Shown piece after piece: positions 26,701-40,100 of a DNA stretch of 64,000 nucleotides; position 1 is the first letter of the stretch, and every line of letters starts with the position of its first letter. The stretch spans positions 935,001 through 999,000 of the forward strand of contig NC_133024.1 in assembly GCF_048771995.1 (NCBI RefSeq). The letters are read 5' to 3'. The notes beneath the pieces were generated by a model. It saw nothing but the letters and a program-made list of their open reading frames with translations, was not told the DNA's origin and did not search any database. The position numbers and the translations under genes were made by a program. Origin of the DNA: Taeniopygia guttata. Taxonomy: Eukaryota > Chordata > Aves > Passeriformes > Estrildidae.

Positions 26701-28197
26701 ACCATCTGCTCTCCTGATTGTCCTTAAAGGATAAATTAAAACTGAAGAGAAGTTTGGCCAGGTTTTCTCCTTCATTCTTTCTAATGAGCCCTGGTGCTGC
26801 TAGCTCAGCATGCAATTTTAATTTAAGACAACTGTTACTCCTTATGTCAGTTACCAACTTGCAAAGACCCTGACACTGTGGTTAGTGAGACATGAGGAGA
26901 ACCATGTAAATGCAGAGAATTTTCTATGTGTAATTTGGAGGCGAGGTAATATATGTTTAATAGGTTATACAATCTTTCATGAATCTTTTTTTGTCCTGTA
27001 CTATAAGGGTCTGAGGTGCTTCACTGCTCTGCTTTTCTGTTTATTTTTGGCCACATTTAATGGCTTTTGTTGGGTTTAAGTTTTGCTCTTTTACCAAAAT
27101 TCATTTGTACAGCTTATGCGTGAACTTTCCTCAAATGCTTAATGGACCTCTTCAGCATCCAAATGAGGCACTAATATAATCATTGTCTATTAGAGGAGAA
27201 CAATTAATAGATTGAGGAAAAGGCATACAGATAAGTATCATTTGGCCTACCATTAACCTGAGAAAGCAGAGTGCTTCTCTTGGTTCTCATGAGGAGGAAG
27301 AAGCCATTTGTTTTGATGAAACACAGGAAACTTGTCAGGACTATCTGAAAGCAAGGCTCAAGTTAAGCAGTCTTTCCACAGTCTGTGCCACAAATACATA
27401 GAAGAATGTGAAGGACAAAGGCTGTGGATTTAAATCTTAAACAGACAAGTGTCAAGAAAATCCTAAACTGGGCTGTCTTTCTAGCCAGCCATGCAGATAT
27501 GGCAGGCAGCTGGGCCATGCCCTTTCTTGTCCTTAAAGTTCTTGGGTAATTCTTCATGCGCTGCACTTCATTTTTAGAAGAGCACCCCTTGAAATTTTGC
27601 ACATTCATTCGGCCAGGAATTCCACTGTGGTTCAGCAGCTGTACAATTAATAAATAGCATGCTGGAGCTGGAAGGGAGAAGTCATGACAGAGACCAAGGT
27701 GCACACTGTGTTTAAACTATAGCCTGGAGCTTGGTCGCTCTGAGGTAACGCAGACTGTTCTTGGTTGTACAGGGCTACTTTTAGCTACAAATATTTGATG
27801 ACTAAGTAGTCATTGATGCTTTTTTTTAAGTATTATTTTTCTCAGAGTAAGAATAAAAGCTCAAAGATACCTGGAAAAATTTAAGAGATGCATGAAAAAG
27901 GTTCCCTGGGGAGCCCTGCCAGACAGTGTGTCCAGACACAGGGGTCAGACCACGGAGCTGGTGTGACTGGAGTATGACAACACATAATATGATTTGCAAG
28001 GTGATCTTTCTAGCAGATATCAATCATTTTTAGTTATTTCTAGTTTTCTGTTACTTGGCATGTGTTAATCATCCTGATAAAACAGGAAAGGAGAAAGAAT
28101 AGAAAGTCTCTAGTTTGCATTGCCATGCCTTTGATCAGTAGTGTTTAAAGTGTACATGGAGTAATGAAATAAGAACATTTATTTGGTTTGTTGTTTT

Positions 28198-28199
<2 letters not shown>
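8761..28199. other. 19-kb gene desert
   Basis: Uniformly AT-rich with no open frame above about 115 codons and no recognisable protein motif on either strand. Only short T or A runs occur (for example near 17894 and 23760), plus one AT-rich inverted repeat near 16193-16227. Enhancers or lncRNA exons cannot be excluded by reading. Confidence 0.6.

Positions 28200-28228
<29 letters not shown>
28200..28228. repeat. 29-base poly-T run
   Basis: An uninterrupted T29 preceded by a T-rich lead. Avian CR1 elements do not end in poly-A, so this may be a replication-slippage tract or the tail of a minus-strand retrocopy. I see no recognisable gene copy next to it. Confidence 0.97.
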
Positions 28229-28229
28229 C

Positions 28230-29195
28230 ATTAAGAGGCTACAAAACAACAGGTGCAGCTTTGCCAAGGAAACTTAAGAGATTTCTCTGATGCGATTTGT
28301 GTTCCTGGTCCTTACATGATGTGAAAGTAGCTGCATTCAGCCTTAGCCAAAAACACACTGCTTACTCTGGGATAAAAATAGAGCTCTAAAGAAGGCAAGC
28401 AAATTATCTTTTGACTATCCCTGTTTCAAGTTATTCAGAGACGCTCTTGTATGCCACTACGAAAGATTAGATATATCAAACAGCTAGTAACTTCTGCTAT
28501 ATATAAGGTGATTTCCACATTTCCAAGTGATAAATTAGCAGGAAATTCAGAGTACATTTATGTACCCCTTGCTATTTTAAAACTGATAGTAACTGCTTGC
28601 ATGTTTCCTACAATATTAATTATAATATTTCTTTTAGAAAAAAAACCTTCCTAACTCATAGGGAGAAATTGGAGCATGAGAGAGCAAATTTTTAAACAAA
28701 GCAGGTAACTCAAACTTGGATGGTACACTTGAATAAAAAAGCATAAAATTCAAAAGAACTCACGGAGGCATGGAAGCTGATTACTTCAGACTTCCTTGTT
28801 ATGGGTGATATGAGAGCTGCTAAATGTGAATGAATCATTGTAAAGTAGCACTGCTAAAGCAGCAGTGATTTAAGAAGGTAGATAAAGCTTTTAGAAAAGG
28901 AGGCTGTTGTTACACCTATTGCTTTAGGGGGTTGTGATGGAGGAAAGAAATAGATGAGATTTTGGATTGAAACCATAAATCATCCTGTTCCCTAATAAAG
29001 GGACTAAAATATGGTCATATTTGAATTTCTGATATTGGTTGGTAGTATAATTTGGCATTCAGCTGTCCTCACTTCTCAGGTAAATAGGCAGGTTATAGTG
29101 GGGAAGGAGAAGAGTGTTCTACCCCTCTTTGATCAGTCTGCTGAGAAAGCCAACAAGACTTCCAGTTATGCTGGTGGATTCTCTGTGTGTGAGAT
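28230..29195. other. Intergenic, nothing recognised
   Basis: AT-rich sequence between the poly-T run and LTR copy 3. Confidence 0.6.
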
Positions 29196-29204
29196 ATAAA
29201 CTCC

Positions 29205-29589
29205 TGTGGTAGGTACATTCTTCTCTCTTTCAAGATTTTTCATAGAGGTGCACAGAGAGAAGAAAGAGAACATTTCTATTTCTGCTCCTTGCTTTCCCAT
29301 GTGGAATGTGTTGGGAGAATTGTTTCCCTGGGGTGATTGCTTGGTTGGATTCTGGTGAGGATTGTTTGAGCTGATGGCCAATCCAACCCACCTGTGTCTA
29401 AACTGTTGGGAGAAGGTCACAAGTTGGGAGTTAGATATGGTAGTTAGAAAAAGTAAGTATGTAATTTTAGTATCTCCTTTAAATAGTATATTAATTACAG
29501 TATAGTTATAATAAAGAAATCATTCAGCCTTCTGAACTGGAGTCAGATATTGTCTTTTTTTCCTACCAGGTCCACCTACATTTACAATA
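29205..29589 (+). mobile_element. Solo-LTR-like element, copy 3
   Basis: About 385 bases, starting TGTGGTAGG and ending near catttacaata. It matches copy 2 throughout, including the aataaag signal and the ttcagccttctgaactg block. The direct repeat ataaactcc lies at 29196-29204 and overlaps the 3' end at 29587-29595. It lies between IMPG2 and the desert to its left, in the opposite orientation to IMPG2. Confidence 0.75.
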
Positions 29590-29595
29590 AACTCC

Positions 29596-32500
29596 TATTT
29601 ATTTTCCATAAAGTGGTAAGTCACCAGATGGTAGAGGATTTTATCCATGCTGTTGTAGCTGGATTTGTACCAGTAAATTGGAGGTGAAAGGTACCATATG
29701 CTACTGTTAATCCCCAACGTATTCATTATTCCTAAAATAATTTTCAACACCTTTTAGTGCTGACATCTCCCTTTTATTAACATCCATCCTTATTTATGTG
29801 GGTAATGTTCAGATGAAGTGTAACTTGGAGTACACGGGGTTTTACGTGAGTGCTCCTAAGATTCAGTGCCAACTAGAAAGTCAGTTGTCCTCAGACAGTG
29901 ATTTGGTGGTTTATGTGAAATGAGTTGGTCATATCATTGCAGTCTCCAGTGGATCTGGACTGTCACCAGCAGCCTCAGCAGAGAGACAAACTGCAGATAA
30001 GTGTGATAACTTGGGAAGTGATACGTGTTCAGGTGGATAATAGCTAATTATTACTACCAAAAAGTGTTTTACTGTGAGCAATGCTTACTGTCACTGCTGG
30101 CAAGGACCTGCTGGGCTGGGATGAGATTGTTCTGAGGTTCTGGCAGCAGAGCTTATTGAAGGTACAGTTAAAGATGGGACCTTGGTGACTGTGTGGGGAG
30201 AGGGCAGTTTTGGAGGGAGGTGTAAAGCACAGGATTAGTGTTGAAGGAGTTTACCTAGATCAGAATTTTTCAAGGCTGGGTCACAATCAATTCTGGGACA
30301 ACACTTAGGGGTTTGTTCAATGGCTGGACGTTCTTCAGCCTGGTAAGTGTCCAGGGTGATGGACACTTACAGCCCACTTTCTGCAGAAGCACCCTGACTA
30401 CAGCACAGTGCCTCTAGAAACACTTTGTGGCAGATTTTTCAGTAATGTGTTAATATCTGAGTTAACAGGTTGCCTTTTAAAAGTGATAGGCATAAGATTT
30501 CCAGCATGATTTAATGAAATAATTTCAAAGCAAGGAAAGTGTCAAACCTTATGCTGACAGTGGGAATAGGACTGTATTTATTAAGCCAAGTTATTCAAAC
30601 CTGCACTTTTTACTTCTATCAAATGAAAAAGCACATGCTAACTAATAATAGACTGATAGATTTGTACACAGAGCTGGTTGGGTGGTGGTTGGCTTTTTTA
30701 GTTGTTGTTTTGAGGGTTTGGGATTTTTTTTGTTTGTTTTGTTAGGATATTTAGAGTTCTTTTTCTTTGCCTTGGATTGGGAAAGTATCAAAGAAAGTCA
30801 ATCATTCATTAAATTCTTCACTTTTTGAATAGGGATGAAACATCTTCAGAAAAGTTTAACTGGAAAACAAGCACCCAGGTATGTGCTTTCCAGCAGGAAT
30901 TTTCTGTCTATAACCTTGCAAGTGTTAATGAACTATATTTGGCACTTTTGTTAGCAAAGGAGTTTAACAGCTTAGCCAACTCTATTTAAACAAAACAATT
31001 TTCTGATCCTACACACAAATAAATGCTCATGGGTGTCTTAGCCACGTCAAACTCATAGCCTCTACATGAATGTTATAGAAAAACATATTTTGGAAACAAT
31101 TTTTTATTGTAGTGAAAACATACCATCATGTTCATATGTATACACACACACACACAATAAAACATCACTGTATATTCACTGAAACGCCTCCCACTCAGTG
31201 TAACCAAGCCTCTCTCAGCTCGTGCACAGCAGAACACCCTGTGTGACCCCAGCTGCAGCGAGCAGGAGCAGCACCAGCTCGCCCAGGTGAGCTGCACAGA
31301 AACAGAAACAGGTCCCAGGCTGTGCCTGCCCTGAGCCCAGCAATTCTCTGCTCTGCCCCAGGCTTTGGGATGGCTCAGCCTGCTGCTGCAGGGCCACGAG
31401 GGGTGGCTGTGCCTCACAGGCTCTGCACCAGCTGCTCTGTGGGCAGCCAGGAGAGCACAAACATCTCAGAACATCTGCTCACAGTGTTCAGCAGCACCGC
31501 AGTATTTCCTGTTTCTGGCATTATTTGGCTTCCAGTGGTTTATATAAGCATTTCTTTGACAGGTGTGTGGCTCTGATTCCCATCCCCTGCCACTCAAGGC
31601 AAGAAGGGTCTACACGAGTGATCCAGTGAGGTTCTGCAGGATGTAGAAAAATTGCATGGAAATATTCTGTTGTTTAGCTAAGCTGTCTAAAGACAATCCA
31701 GTAACTCTCACTCTCACTTAACTCCAGAGAGTGTCAGGTGGCTGTTGGCACATGTGGGCCGAGAACTACAGATGTAGCAGAAATAAATCACTTGGCCTTT
31801 TTTGCTAGCACAAGCTACTGTGATGGTAATTGATGCCCTAACCCTGCCAGCTGTGTTAGTGACTTAAACAAGAGACCTCGGGTGACTGAACAGAGCCCCA
31901 ACACATGTAGTCAGAACTCTCCTCATAACTTGAAGATAAAATTCCATTTCTTTACTTGGAAGTCCCCCTCTCAATTCAGCTATTTCAAAATGCTTCTTCT
32001 GTTTAAGGGATTCTATGCTGATTTCCAGTAAACTAAGAATAATTTCAGTTTTTCCCTTCCCTACAGGAAAGTGCTGACCTCTACCAAATGTGCATGGACT
32101 TAAGTACCCGATTTTGAAAGGGAGCTCATGGCAGGCTGTTGCCCAGTTCAATAATTTCAGATATTAGTTGGCTGAATTCAACCCTGAGTAAACACTAAAT
32201 AAAATACAGATATAAAAAATGGGCACAAATGCCAGCGTAGTATTTAATTATTAAAACTAGTCATCTTTCTATTTCAACAACTAAATCCACTATGAAAACA
32301 AGCTGGGAAGGAAACACACAACAAATAAATAATGAAAATATGAAATATGAAATAAAATGTCTACATACAAAAAAAAGTAAAAATCAAGGTTAGTCACTTA
32401 AGCTTCACAGAACATTTGTACGATGGAAGCCCTTCTGTGCCCCAGCTTGTGTGTGTGCCAGAATGAGCTGCAGAACCACCCATGCTGGTTTAGAGATGCT

Positions 32501-34059
32501 GTGGTGTGGGGCAGAGCACTGCCCTGCCTGGCCAAGGCTCCCTGTGGGGCACTGATGGGCAGTGGTGATGCTGATTTCCTCAGGGGGCTGCAGGCTCGGT
32601 GCTACCCTCTGCTTTGCTAATGCCAAATGTACAGAAGAATAGCTTCTCCAGTGAGGTTTTGTTTGTGTCTGCTTTAAAATCTTGCAAATGCTTTAAAATA
32701 ATGCTAACATAACTCTAGCACAATAGTTCTCCCCTACAACTCATTCCTTTGCAAATCAAATATTTCCTTCTGCTAGTGTTTTATACCCATAAAATTGCCA
32801 CTGAACCTCCAGTGAGGGGATAAAATGCCAGGCAGGGATTTTCAATGTGCATTTTATCTTGGTTGTCCATATATCTTGTCTTACCCGAGATTTTTTTTTG
32901 CCTTTTGTATACAAAATCTTTCTATGTCCATTTTGAAGTTAAAGAAAATTGAACTTTCATAATCTTTGCCACTTCTGATTGCCTCTTAAAAATGTCAGTT
33001 TACATGGAAAAGCCAGAAGAAATCGAGGTAATCAGACATCTGTACATTTTAGCCTTTCATTTGGAAAACATCTGTATCCATCCATGCAATATTAAGACTA
33101 TAAGTAACTTTGCAGTTACATCTGAGCCCGTTGCTGGGGCAGCAAGGTAGCATTTATCTCCCACGTGTATTCTATCAATTTCTTTTTTTTCTTAAAGCAG
33201 CTTCCTAAAATGAAAAACAGAAAAGCAGTGGTTAAGTTCATCTCTTTCAAACATTGGATTCAAGGCTTATACAAGGCAGCCCTTACTGTTTTCCAGCTGT
33301 GGAAAATCTAGATGCTGATCCTTTTCAATATGAAAAAATGAACGACTGACATGGAAAAATGGGAACTGCTGTTCCTTTCAATTAAAAAAAAAGTTGCTGA
33401 CAATCTGGGAACACGAGATTTTGCTGCTGCATACATTTTTAATAGTATGCCAAGGAACTGTACTACAGTATGGTTCAAAGTGTGGTTTGCTGCTTCCTAC
33501 AGCAGGAATACAGCTCATGCAAGTGTGCATGCTAAAATTCAGTCTTGGAGGACCTCCCTTGTGCTCAGCTTTCAGCAAAGCACCCAGCTCAGACGGATTA
33601 ATTGTTTGGAATTGTAAAGTTCTGTCCCAGCTGGTGCCCACCACAGCAGGCAGGACTGCACCAATGATCTGTCCCGTGCTGGTCACTGCCAAGTCTTGAG
33701 GACTCCAGACAAACCAGCATTTTTGTTTGGGCTTTTAAAAACTTCTGGTTTTAAACAAAGCACTGGGCAATGGGAATCACACCAGAAGATTTAACAAGAT
33801 TCTATCTGTGCTTTTAAGGACCTACATTGATGTCAGAGCTCTGACATCCATTAACTCTGGAATTCCCCTTCACTGCTTTTTTTTTTTTCCTCTTCTGGGA
33901 TTATTAAATCTGTAAAAAGGTTGAACCTCCTTAAATATAATGATGAAATCTTAGCCTCTAGTGTCCCAGCATTTCTAGAACCTTAAAAAATACTACAGTA
34001 ATGTAAAAGCCAGAGGATAAACTACCAAAGGAGTTATTTAGCCAGACAAGAGATTTCAC
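29596..34059. other. IMPG2 3' flank, probably including its 3' UTR
   Basis: The upper end should be IMPG2 3' UTR. No AATAAA was seen on the minus strand close to the stop; an ATTAAA at 33438-33443 is a weak candidate. Moderately GC-rich, non-coding-looking patches lie at about 31190-31500 and 32420-32620. Confidence 0.5.
31142..31156. repeat. Short (AC)n tract
   Basis: About seven AC units within tatgtatacacacacacacac. Confidence 0.9.
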
Positions 34060-34143
34060 TCACATTTGATGCTGCCTAACAAACTCTGCAAACTGGCGGT
34101 CCTTAGCGTAGAGCTCTATAATTCGAATTCTGTCCTGAATTTC
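34060..34143 (-). CDS. IMPG2: IMPG2 exon W16: last coding exon
   Basis: 27 codons, [20 protein letters not shown] and then FVRQHQM, followed by TGA at 34060-34062. The acceptor is TTGTATTCTAG. The charged amphipathic helix matches the C terminus of mammalian IMPG2 (recalled), which is a few residues longer. The stop lies inside AAATGTGAGTG, which also reads as a consensus splice donor, so a further exon is possible. Confidence 0.93.
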   Translation of the reverse strand, partial: EIQDRIRIIELYAKDRQFAEFVRQHQM

Positions 34144-37100
34144 CTAGAATACAACAAACAGAATTATAAGCACATAATAGAAATCAGCATGCTACTGAAA
34201 TTACTGATTTCTGGGTTTTGGGAAATCAGACTCCTATGTGTTGTTATTTCAAAGAGTGGAGCTTGAAAATTGGGCACTCCAATGTAAAATTCTTCTTTAT
34301 TTTATTTATTATAATTTTTCTAATTGAAAATAAAAAATAAGTGAAGCACTTTATTTGAATTCAATAATACTTTTCTAAATCAAAACCAGGGTTTGGACAG
34401 TGTGTAGCATTTCAACAGGCTTTAACAAAACCATTTATCTCTCAGAGATACTTTGCCTACCAGTCAGCCTACCAGCTACGTACTAAATTCACCTCTCACA
34501 GTTGTTTAAGTTTCTGTGCTTAGTTCTGGGATGTAAATCCCTTCTCTTTTTTCTAGAGTAAACCTTGGATACTGTGTATACAGGAAGAAATAAGATGTGA
34601 TCTAACCTGCAGCTTATAGAAAGACTTGCACTTTAAAAACTATCAGAAAAAAACCCAAAACAAAAGCACCCTGTGAAATAGGCCTGGATGTACCAATTTT
34701 TCACTGTGCAACTACTCTTACATAAGAGAGTTGGCTTTAAAAGATGCCTCAAGTAATACATCAAACCTCCCCAACTCCCATGAAGTGACCTAAGGGGTCA
34801 GCTCCTTTATTATGCAAAATTCATTACAGGTCAGAAAAAACCCATAACCTTCTCTAAAAGCAAGCAGGGAAAGCAGATCTTTCTGTCTTATTTCAAATAG
34901 CTGCAGCCTGTTTATCTGGAGCACAGACCCTGGGGAAAGATCGGGCGCACCTCTGAGGGGAGAGGTGTGGAGTAAGCTTACTGCTCCCTGAGCTTTCCCA
35001 TGCCACTGTGAAAACAAGGTCATTTACCTCCTTAGTAAGCTCACTGTTCTCATAAATGTGCCTGATCTCTTCACTGCTGTAGTCTGTGGATGTCTCTGCA
35101 CTGGTGGAGCTGTAGGACGTGAGCTGCGGGTACCTCCGGTAATAGTGGCTGTAGCCAGTCGTGTCACTCTCGTACATGGGGTTGTACTTAACTGCATTCT
35201 CCATGGACGAGAGGCTGTCACCCTGCCTGGGGAGCAACAAACACAGTCAGCTCCTCTGCAGCCTGGAAGGGCAGCAGAGACACTGAGGAAGCCTGGCATT
35301 GGAGGTGCCTGTACGTCCTGCTGCTTGTAAACTGTGTGCTATTAGACTTACGACAGAATTATCCTTACTGTAGCCAACGTGCTTTAAAATACCAGATGGT
35401 GTCACCTACCCCTGGGAGTCCCCAGTATCACTCTTTGTGTACTGGTCTCGAAGGGTCCTGGCCAAGAAGAAGATGACAGCAGATGCCACAAGAAGGAATC
35501 CTGCCACAGAAGCGATTGCAATACCCACAACCAGTGGCTCGGACACGTATTCCTCACAGTGCTCCCCTCTGTACCACCAGTTCTCTCCCACACGGCACCT
35601 GCCACAAAGAAACACAGGGAAATTACACACCAAAAAGCTTTGGTTAATGTATCTAAGTTCCTGGTATGATGTGCCCTCAGTTAAGTCACCCCAATAAATA
35701 TCTTTGCATCGTCCAATCACTAATTTTCTTTATTGTTGTTATTATTATGTACATACTTTTTGGTAGATAACCATGTAACAGTTTGAGTTGAAAAGAGACC
35801 TTTAATGGTCATCTAGTCCCCTGCAATGAGCACGGACATCTTCAACTAGATCAGGTTGCTCAGAGCCCCCTCCAGTCCAGGGGCATCTACCATCTCTCTG
35901 GATAACTGGTTCTAGTGTTTCACCACCTCCACTGTAAAATATTTCTTCCTTATATCTAGTCTGAATCTACCTTCTTTTGGTTTAAAACCATTACACCTTG
36001 TCCTGTTGCAACAGACCCTGACAAAGAGTTTGTCCTCACCTTTCTTTCAAGCACCCTTTAAGTATTGAAAGGCCACAGAAAGGTCTCCCAGAGCCTCCTC
36101 TTCCCCAGGATGAACAACCCCAGTCGTGGAATTGAATGCAGGCAGGTAAAATAGCAAAAGGGTCATGTATTTATGGTGGAAAACACCTGTGATTTATGAA
36201 ATGTACAGTACCCCGTAAGGTGTTAAAAGTGGAAGGTGTTTAGACTGAGGAAAAACTCCTGCCTGACTGAGCCTTGCATGTGACATATCAACACTGCAAA
36301 GATAAAACTGGAACAGGCTTGGTTTCAGACACTTACCTGCTTCTGATTAACGCTATTGCACAAATGTTTAAATGTATAATGCATCTGTGATAATATCCAA
36401 TTTTAAAATTTTAAACCCATTTTTATTTCTTCTTTTAACTGTTAGCAGTCTAAGATTGACTTTAGAGAGGTTCTAGGTGAACTTTAAAAACAAAATCACA
36501 TGAAGTAACATAAATAACTACTAGTAGTAATACTAATGTTTGTGGTTGTTCTCTTAATTTTTGTTGATAGACACATTTTATTTTTAAAAATAGACTATAA
36601 CATTGTTTGAAAAGTAAAAAGTAAAGTGCTGTGTCAGGGGCATCACCAACTTGCCTGCATTTTGCACAAAGTCTTTTTGATTACCTGCAAAATACAGCAA
36701 TCCTGTTCAGATGCATCTGTATCTTTTTTTGAAGCAAATATCTAGGGCCTATTCCTTCATCCTTTTATGAACCTACATGATTTTCCCCAAATTTACAATT
36801 ATTTACTTTTATCTTTTTTCCAGACCAAAAGCTGCATATTTAATGTATTTATTCAGTATCAATGTGATGTTCAGATACAAATTTCTGTTATGGAATTAAC
36901 TCTCACAGGTGACATGACGCTATTACTTTGCCACTTGAGAAAACCTCTGGAGGTAAGTTCTGTCCCCAAAGGCCAATAAAAATGATTTGAACAACTGAGT
37001 GCATTTCATTGCAACCTCTATTCCTTGTTAGTTTGTGTTTTTTTTCTGATGTTTCTGTTCTATTAATTTGTTACTGTCTCATTTATGATACACACATAGA

Positions 37101-40100
37101 AAAACTGAAGTTAATACTGCGACTTGCACTGAGCAGCACAACACGAATGATAACCACAATCTACTCACTTGCTGCACAATACTGCACAGAATTTTGGACA
37201 GATCTATAGAATGCTACAACAGAGGAGACACTAGGAGTTTTCACCCAGGAAGCACAGCTGTCAGCAGCAGGGTGACCTACCTGCAGATGGCCCCTTGCCC
37301 AGGGCTGATGTCACACTTGCCGTCGTTCAGGCAGAAGTTTGGCTGCAGGTCACAGATGCTGCTGCACGGCAGCCCGTCGATGCTGAGGTAGCCAGGGTTG
37401 CAGACACACTCTGCCTCCCCACTCCAGCGGTTCACTAAGCATTCCGAGAACTCGTTGCAGGCCTGGAACTTGCAGGGATCTGCTTGCTCACCTGGCAATA
37501 CACAGAGCAAAAACTATTAATGAAAGGAGAGAGCCTTAACTGAGACAAGGTGCTGGCTGCCATCTTCTCTAATGGCTCCCTGATAACCCACAAAAATCCC
37601 GTGTGCATCTTTCCTGAGTAACAAAAGGTTCTGCTAAGGTGAATCAGCACTAGCAAATATTCCCCTGGCTGCACATGCCAGTGGCATGGCTAAGACCACA
37701 CAAAAAACTGTCAAAAAAGCATGTATTGAGTTTTTCATATTGGAACAGCAGCACCTCATATTTTATCTGTCTGCTGGAACTTTGTTTTACAAATGAGTAA
37801 ACCAAAGGTGGTCTCCAGTACTTCTTGCTATGGAAAACCTAGGCAGCATATGGGGAAGGGCAGTGGAATGTCAGGCACTCACCATCTGCTGTAAGGGGGT
37901 TTGCCCTTTTGTCTACAAGGAGTACAAGCTTGAAGCATTCAAAATATTTCACTCATATCAGGCTTAAGAGGCTGGCATACAGCTAAACAATCAAGAGCAG
38001 AACATTTGCCATGTAATTAGACCACTGTTATAAGAGACCTATCTGAGAAGAACAGCTACCATATGCCAATAGGTCAGAACTCTTATTTTTCCCTAACCTT
38101 AAACCAGGAGAGATTGCTGGGTTGCTTATATGGTAAACTACTGTCTAACTTGGACTGGGGAAAAAAACAGAACAACCTTCTCCCTGTATCAGAGACGTGA
38201 AGCAAGTGGGCTTGTCACATTACCAGAGCAGATGCCCACCTGGCCCATAAACCAGCTACTGCCTGTGGGAATGACCATGTGGAATAAGTTCGAACCACAC
38301 ATGAAAGTAAGCACAAAAGAGATGGGCACCACTGTTCTCCCTGAGCTGTCTGCTCCTCCACTCCCCAGGTCAAATACAGGGGCATTATACATTAATTTTT
38401 CTCCATACATTTATATGGATCCCATACAGCTTTCTCTGTCTGGGTCCCACTTTGACATTAATTTCTTTAGTCCCAGAGCAGATTTTCATTTGTTTGTTTT
38501 TACTCTATGAAAAACTGTCTTTTTAAAGCCCAGGATCCTTAGCACTTAAACCAGAAATTTTTCTTTATCTCTTGCTTTAAGCTGCATTTCCCTGCTGCCT
38601 TACCCGACTCCACATCCAGGGAGTATTTGTCGATGGCCAGGTTCATGGTGTGATATGCAGTGTTGCAGAAATCTTCCAGGATCATGTACACAGCGTTGGT
38701 GACATTCCGAGGCACAGGTTTGGCAAATTTCATTCGACTGTTCACCACAATGCTGCCATTTCTGAAGTTCAGGATTTCCAGATTCTGGAATCCCGTCAGA
38801 TTTGACTGAAGGTACGGCACCAGCTGCAACACAGGGGATATGACAGAAAAGCTGAATCTGTGAGTCTCTCTCTGCTCAAGCCAGTTGCACTCTTACTGCA
38901 GCAGACAATCAGAGTCTGAATGATTTTATCCAAATCCTACATCAAGGTCATTAATCTTTACCCAGCTGAGGTCCTGGCAGCCTGCCAGGAGCCTGAGCAC
39001 TTCAGGTAGTTCTTAAGAGTATAGCAATTTGCAAGGAGTTTCTAAAAATCTACAATTCAGAAACACAGTTCTCAGGACACACATTGTGTTCTCCCTCGAT
39101 CTAAGTACCTGGAACACTTGCCATTTCACAGGGTTTTTCCTTCAAGCATGTCCCCCTTCCCTCTCTCTGCTTTGCTTCCTTCATCTCTCACAAGAGAATG
39201 CTTGTTTCACTCAGAAGAGGGGACTTTCCCCAGTTAAAATTTGGCAGTTGTTGCTGTGTAACTCCTGTGAGGCTTTCCAAGTCATCAGTCAGGTTAGGAA
39301 CAGCTTAGTTCCCTGAGCTTCCTCTTACTTAGGACAGGTTGAATGTGCTGCAGAAAGGTTACCTGCTCACAGCCCCAGGTTTTCTTGCATCTTCCTCCCT
39401 ATACACTAACTACAGAGCGCTCTGGAAGCAAGCAGGGGGAGTGTGGTAGTGACTTCAGCTACACTGCTATATTTATTGACACCAGCAGAGCAGCTGGTCC
39501 ATGATGCTAAGCAGCTCTCCTTTAGAGAGACTATTATTGAATAAAAGATGGACAGCATCCCCCCACCCATTTCCAGACAGAACTTCCCCCACAGAGGGAC
39601 ACAAATCTTATATGTGAACCCCAGTTTTGAGTTGCTTTCTGCAGAAGAGAGATGACTAAACATAATTTACCAATGGTTTTTGTCTACATGGTAGTGGAAA
39701 TTTAGCGGAGAAGTGACTCTTACCAGTTCCAAGAATCGCTGCTCCAAGGCTTTGTATTCAGGGGAGTTTTTATTAAACAGGTCCTCTGAAAACATCATGT
39801 TGGTGACCCGAAGACTGAAGAACACAACGAGAGCTCGGGACGGGACGGTGCTGCTGTAGTGAGTTTCATGGGTGGCCCAAGCCACGCTGGCCATCTCTGT
39901 GGACTGGACACGAGTTGTTAGCTCCATGTGACTTTCAGTCATTCTCCTTCCCTCCTCAGTCTGCTCAGGAGCAAACTGGACAGTGCTAGCACGACCCAGG
40001 TCTGCTGAAACATCCAGGACTCTTGTTGTGCCATCTCCCAGCTTTGTTGGGGTAGCTACAGATGATGACGGCGTGGATCCCACAGGAGGAGGATGGGACT

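Noticed and set aside
27363..27704. Minus-strand open frame of 113 residues
   Set aside because: No recognisable motif or splice context, and codon use looks random.
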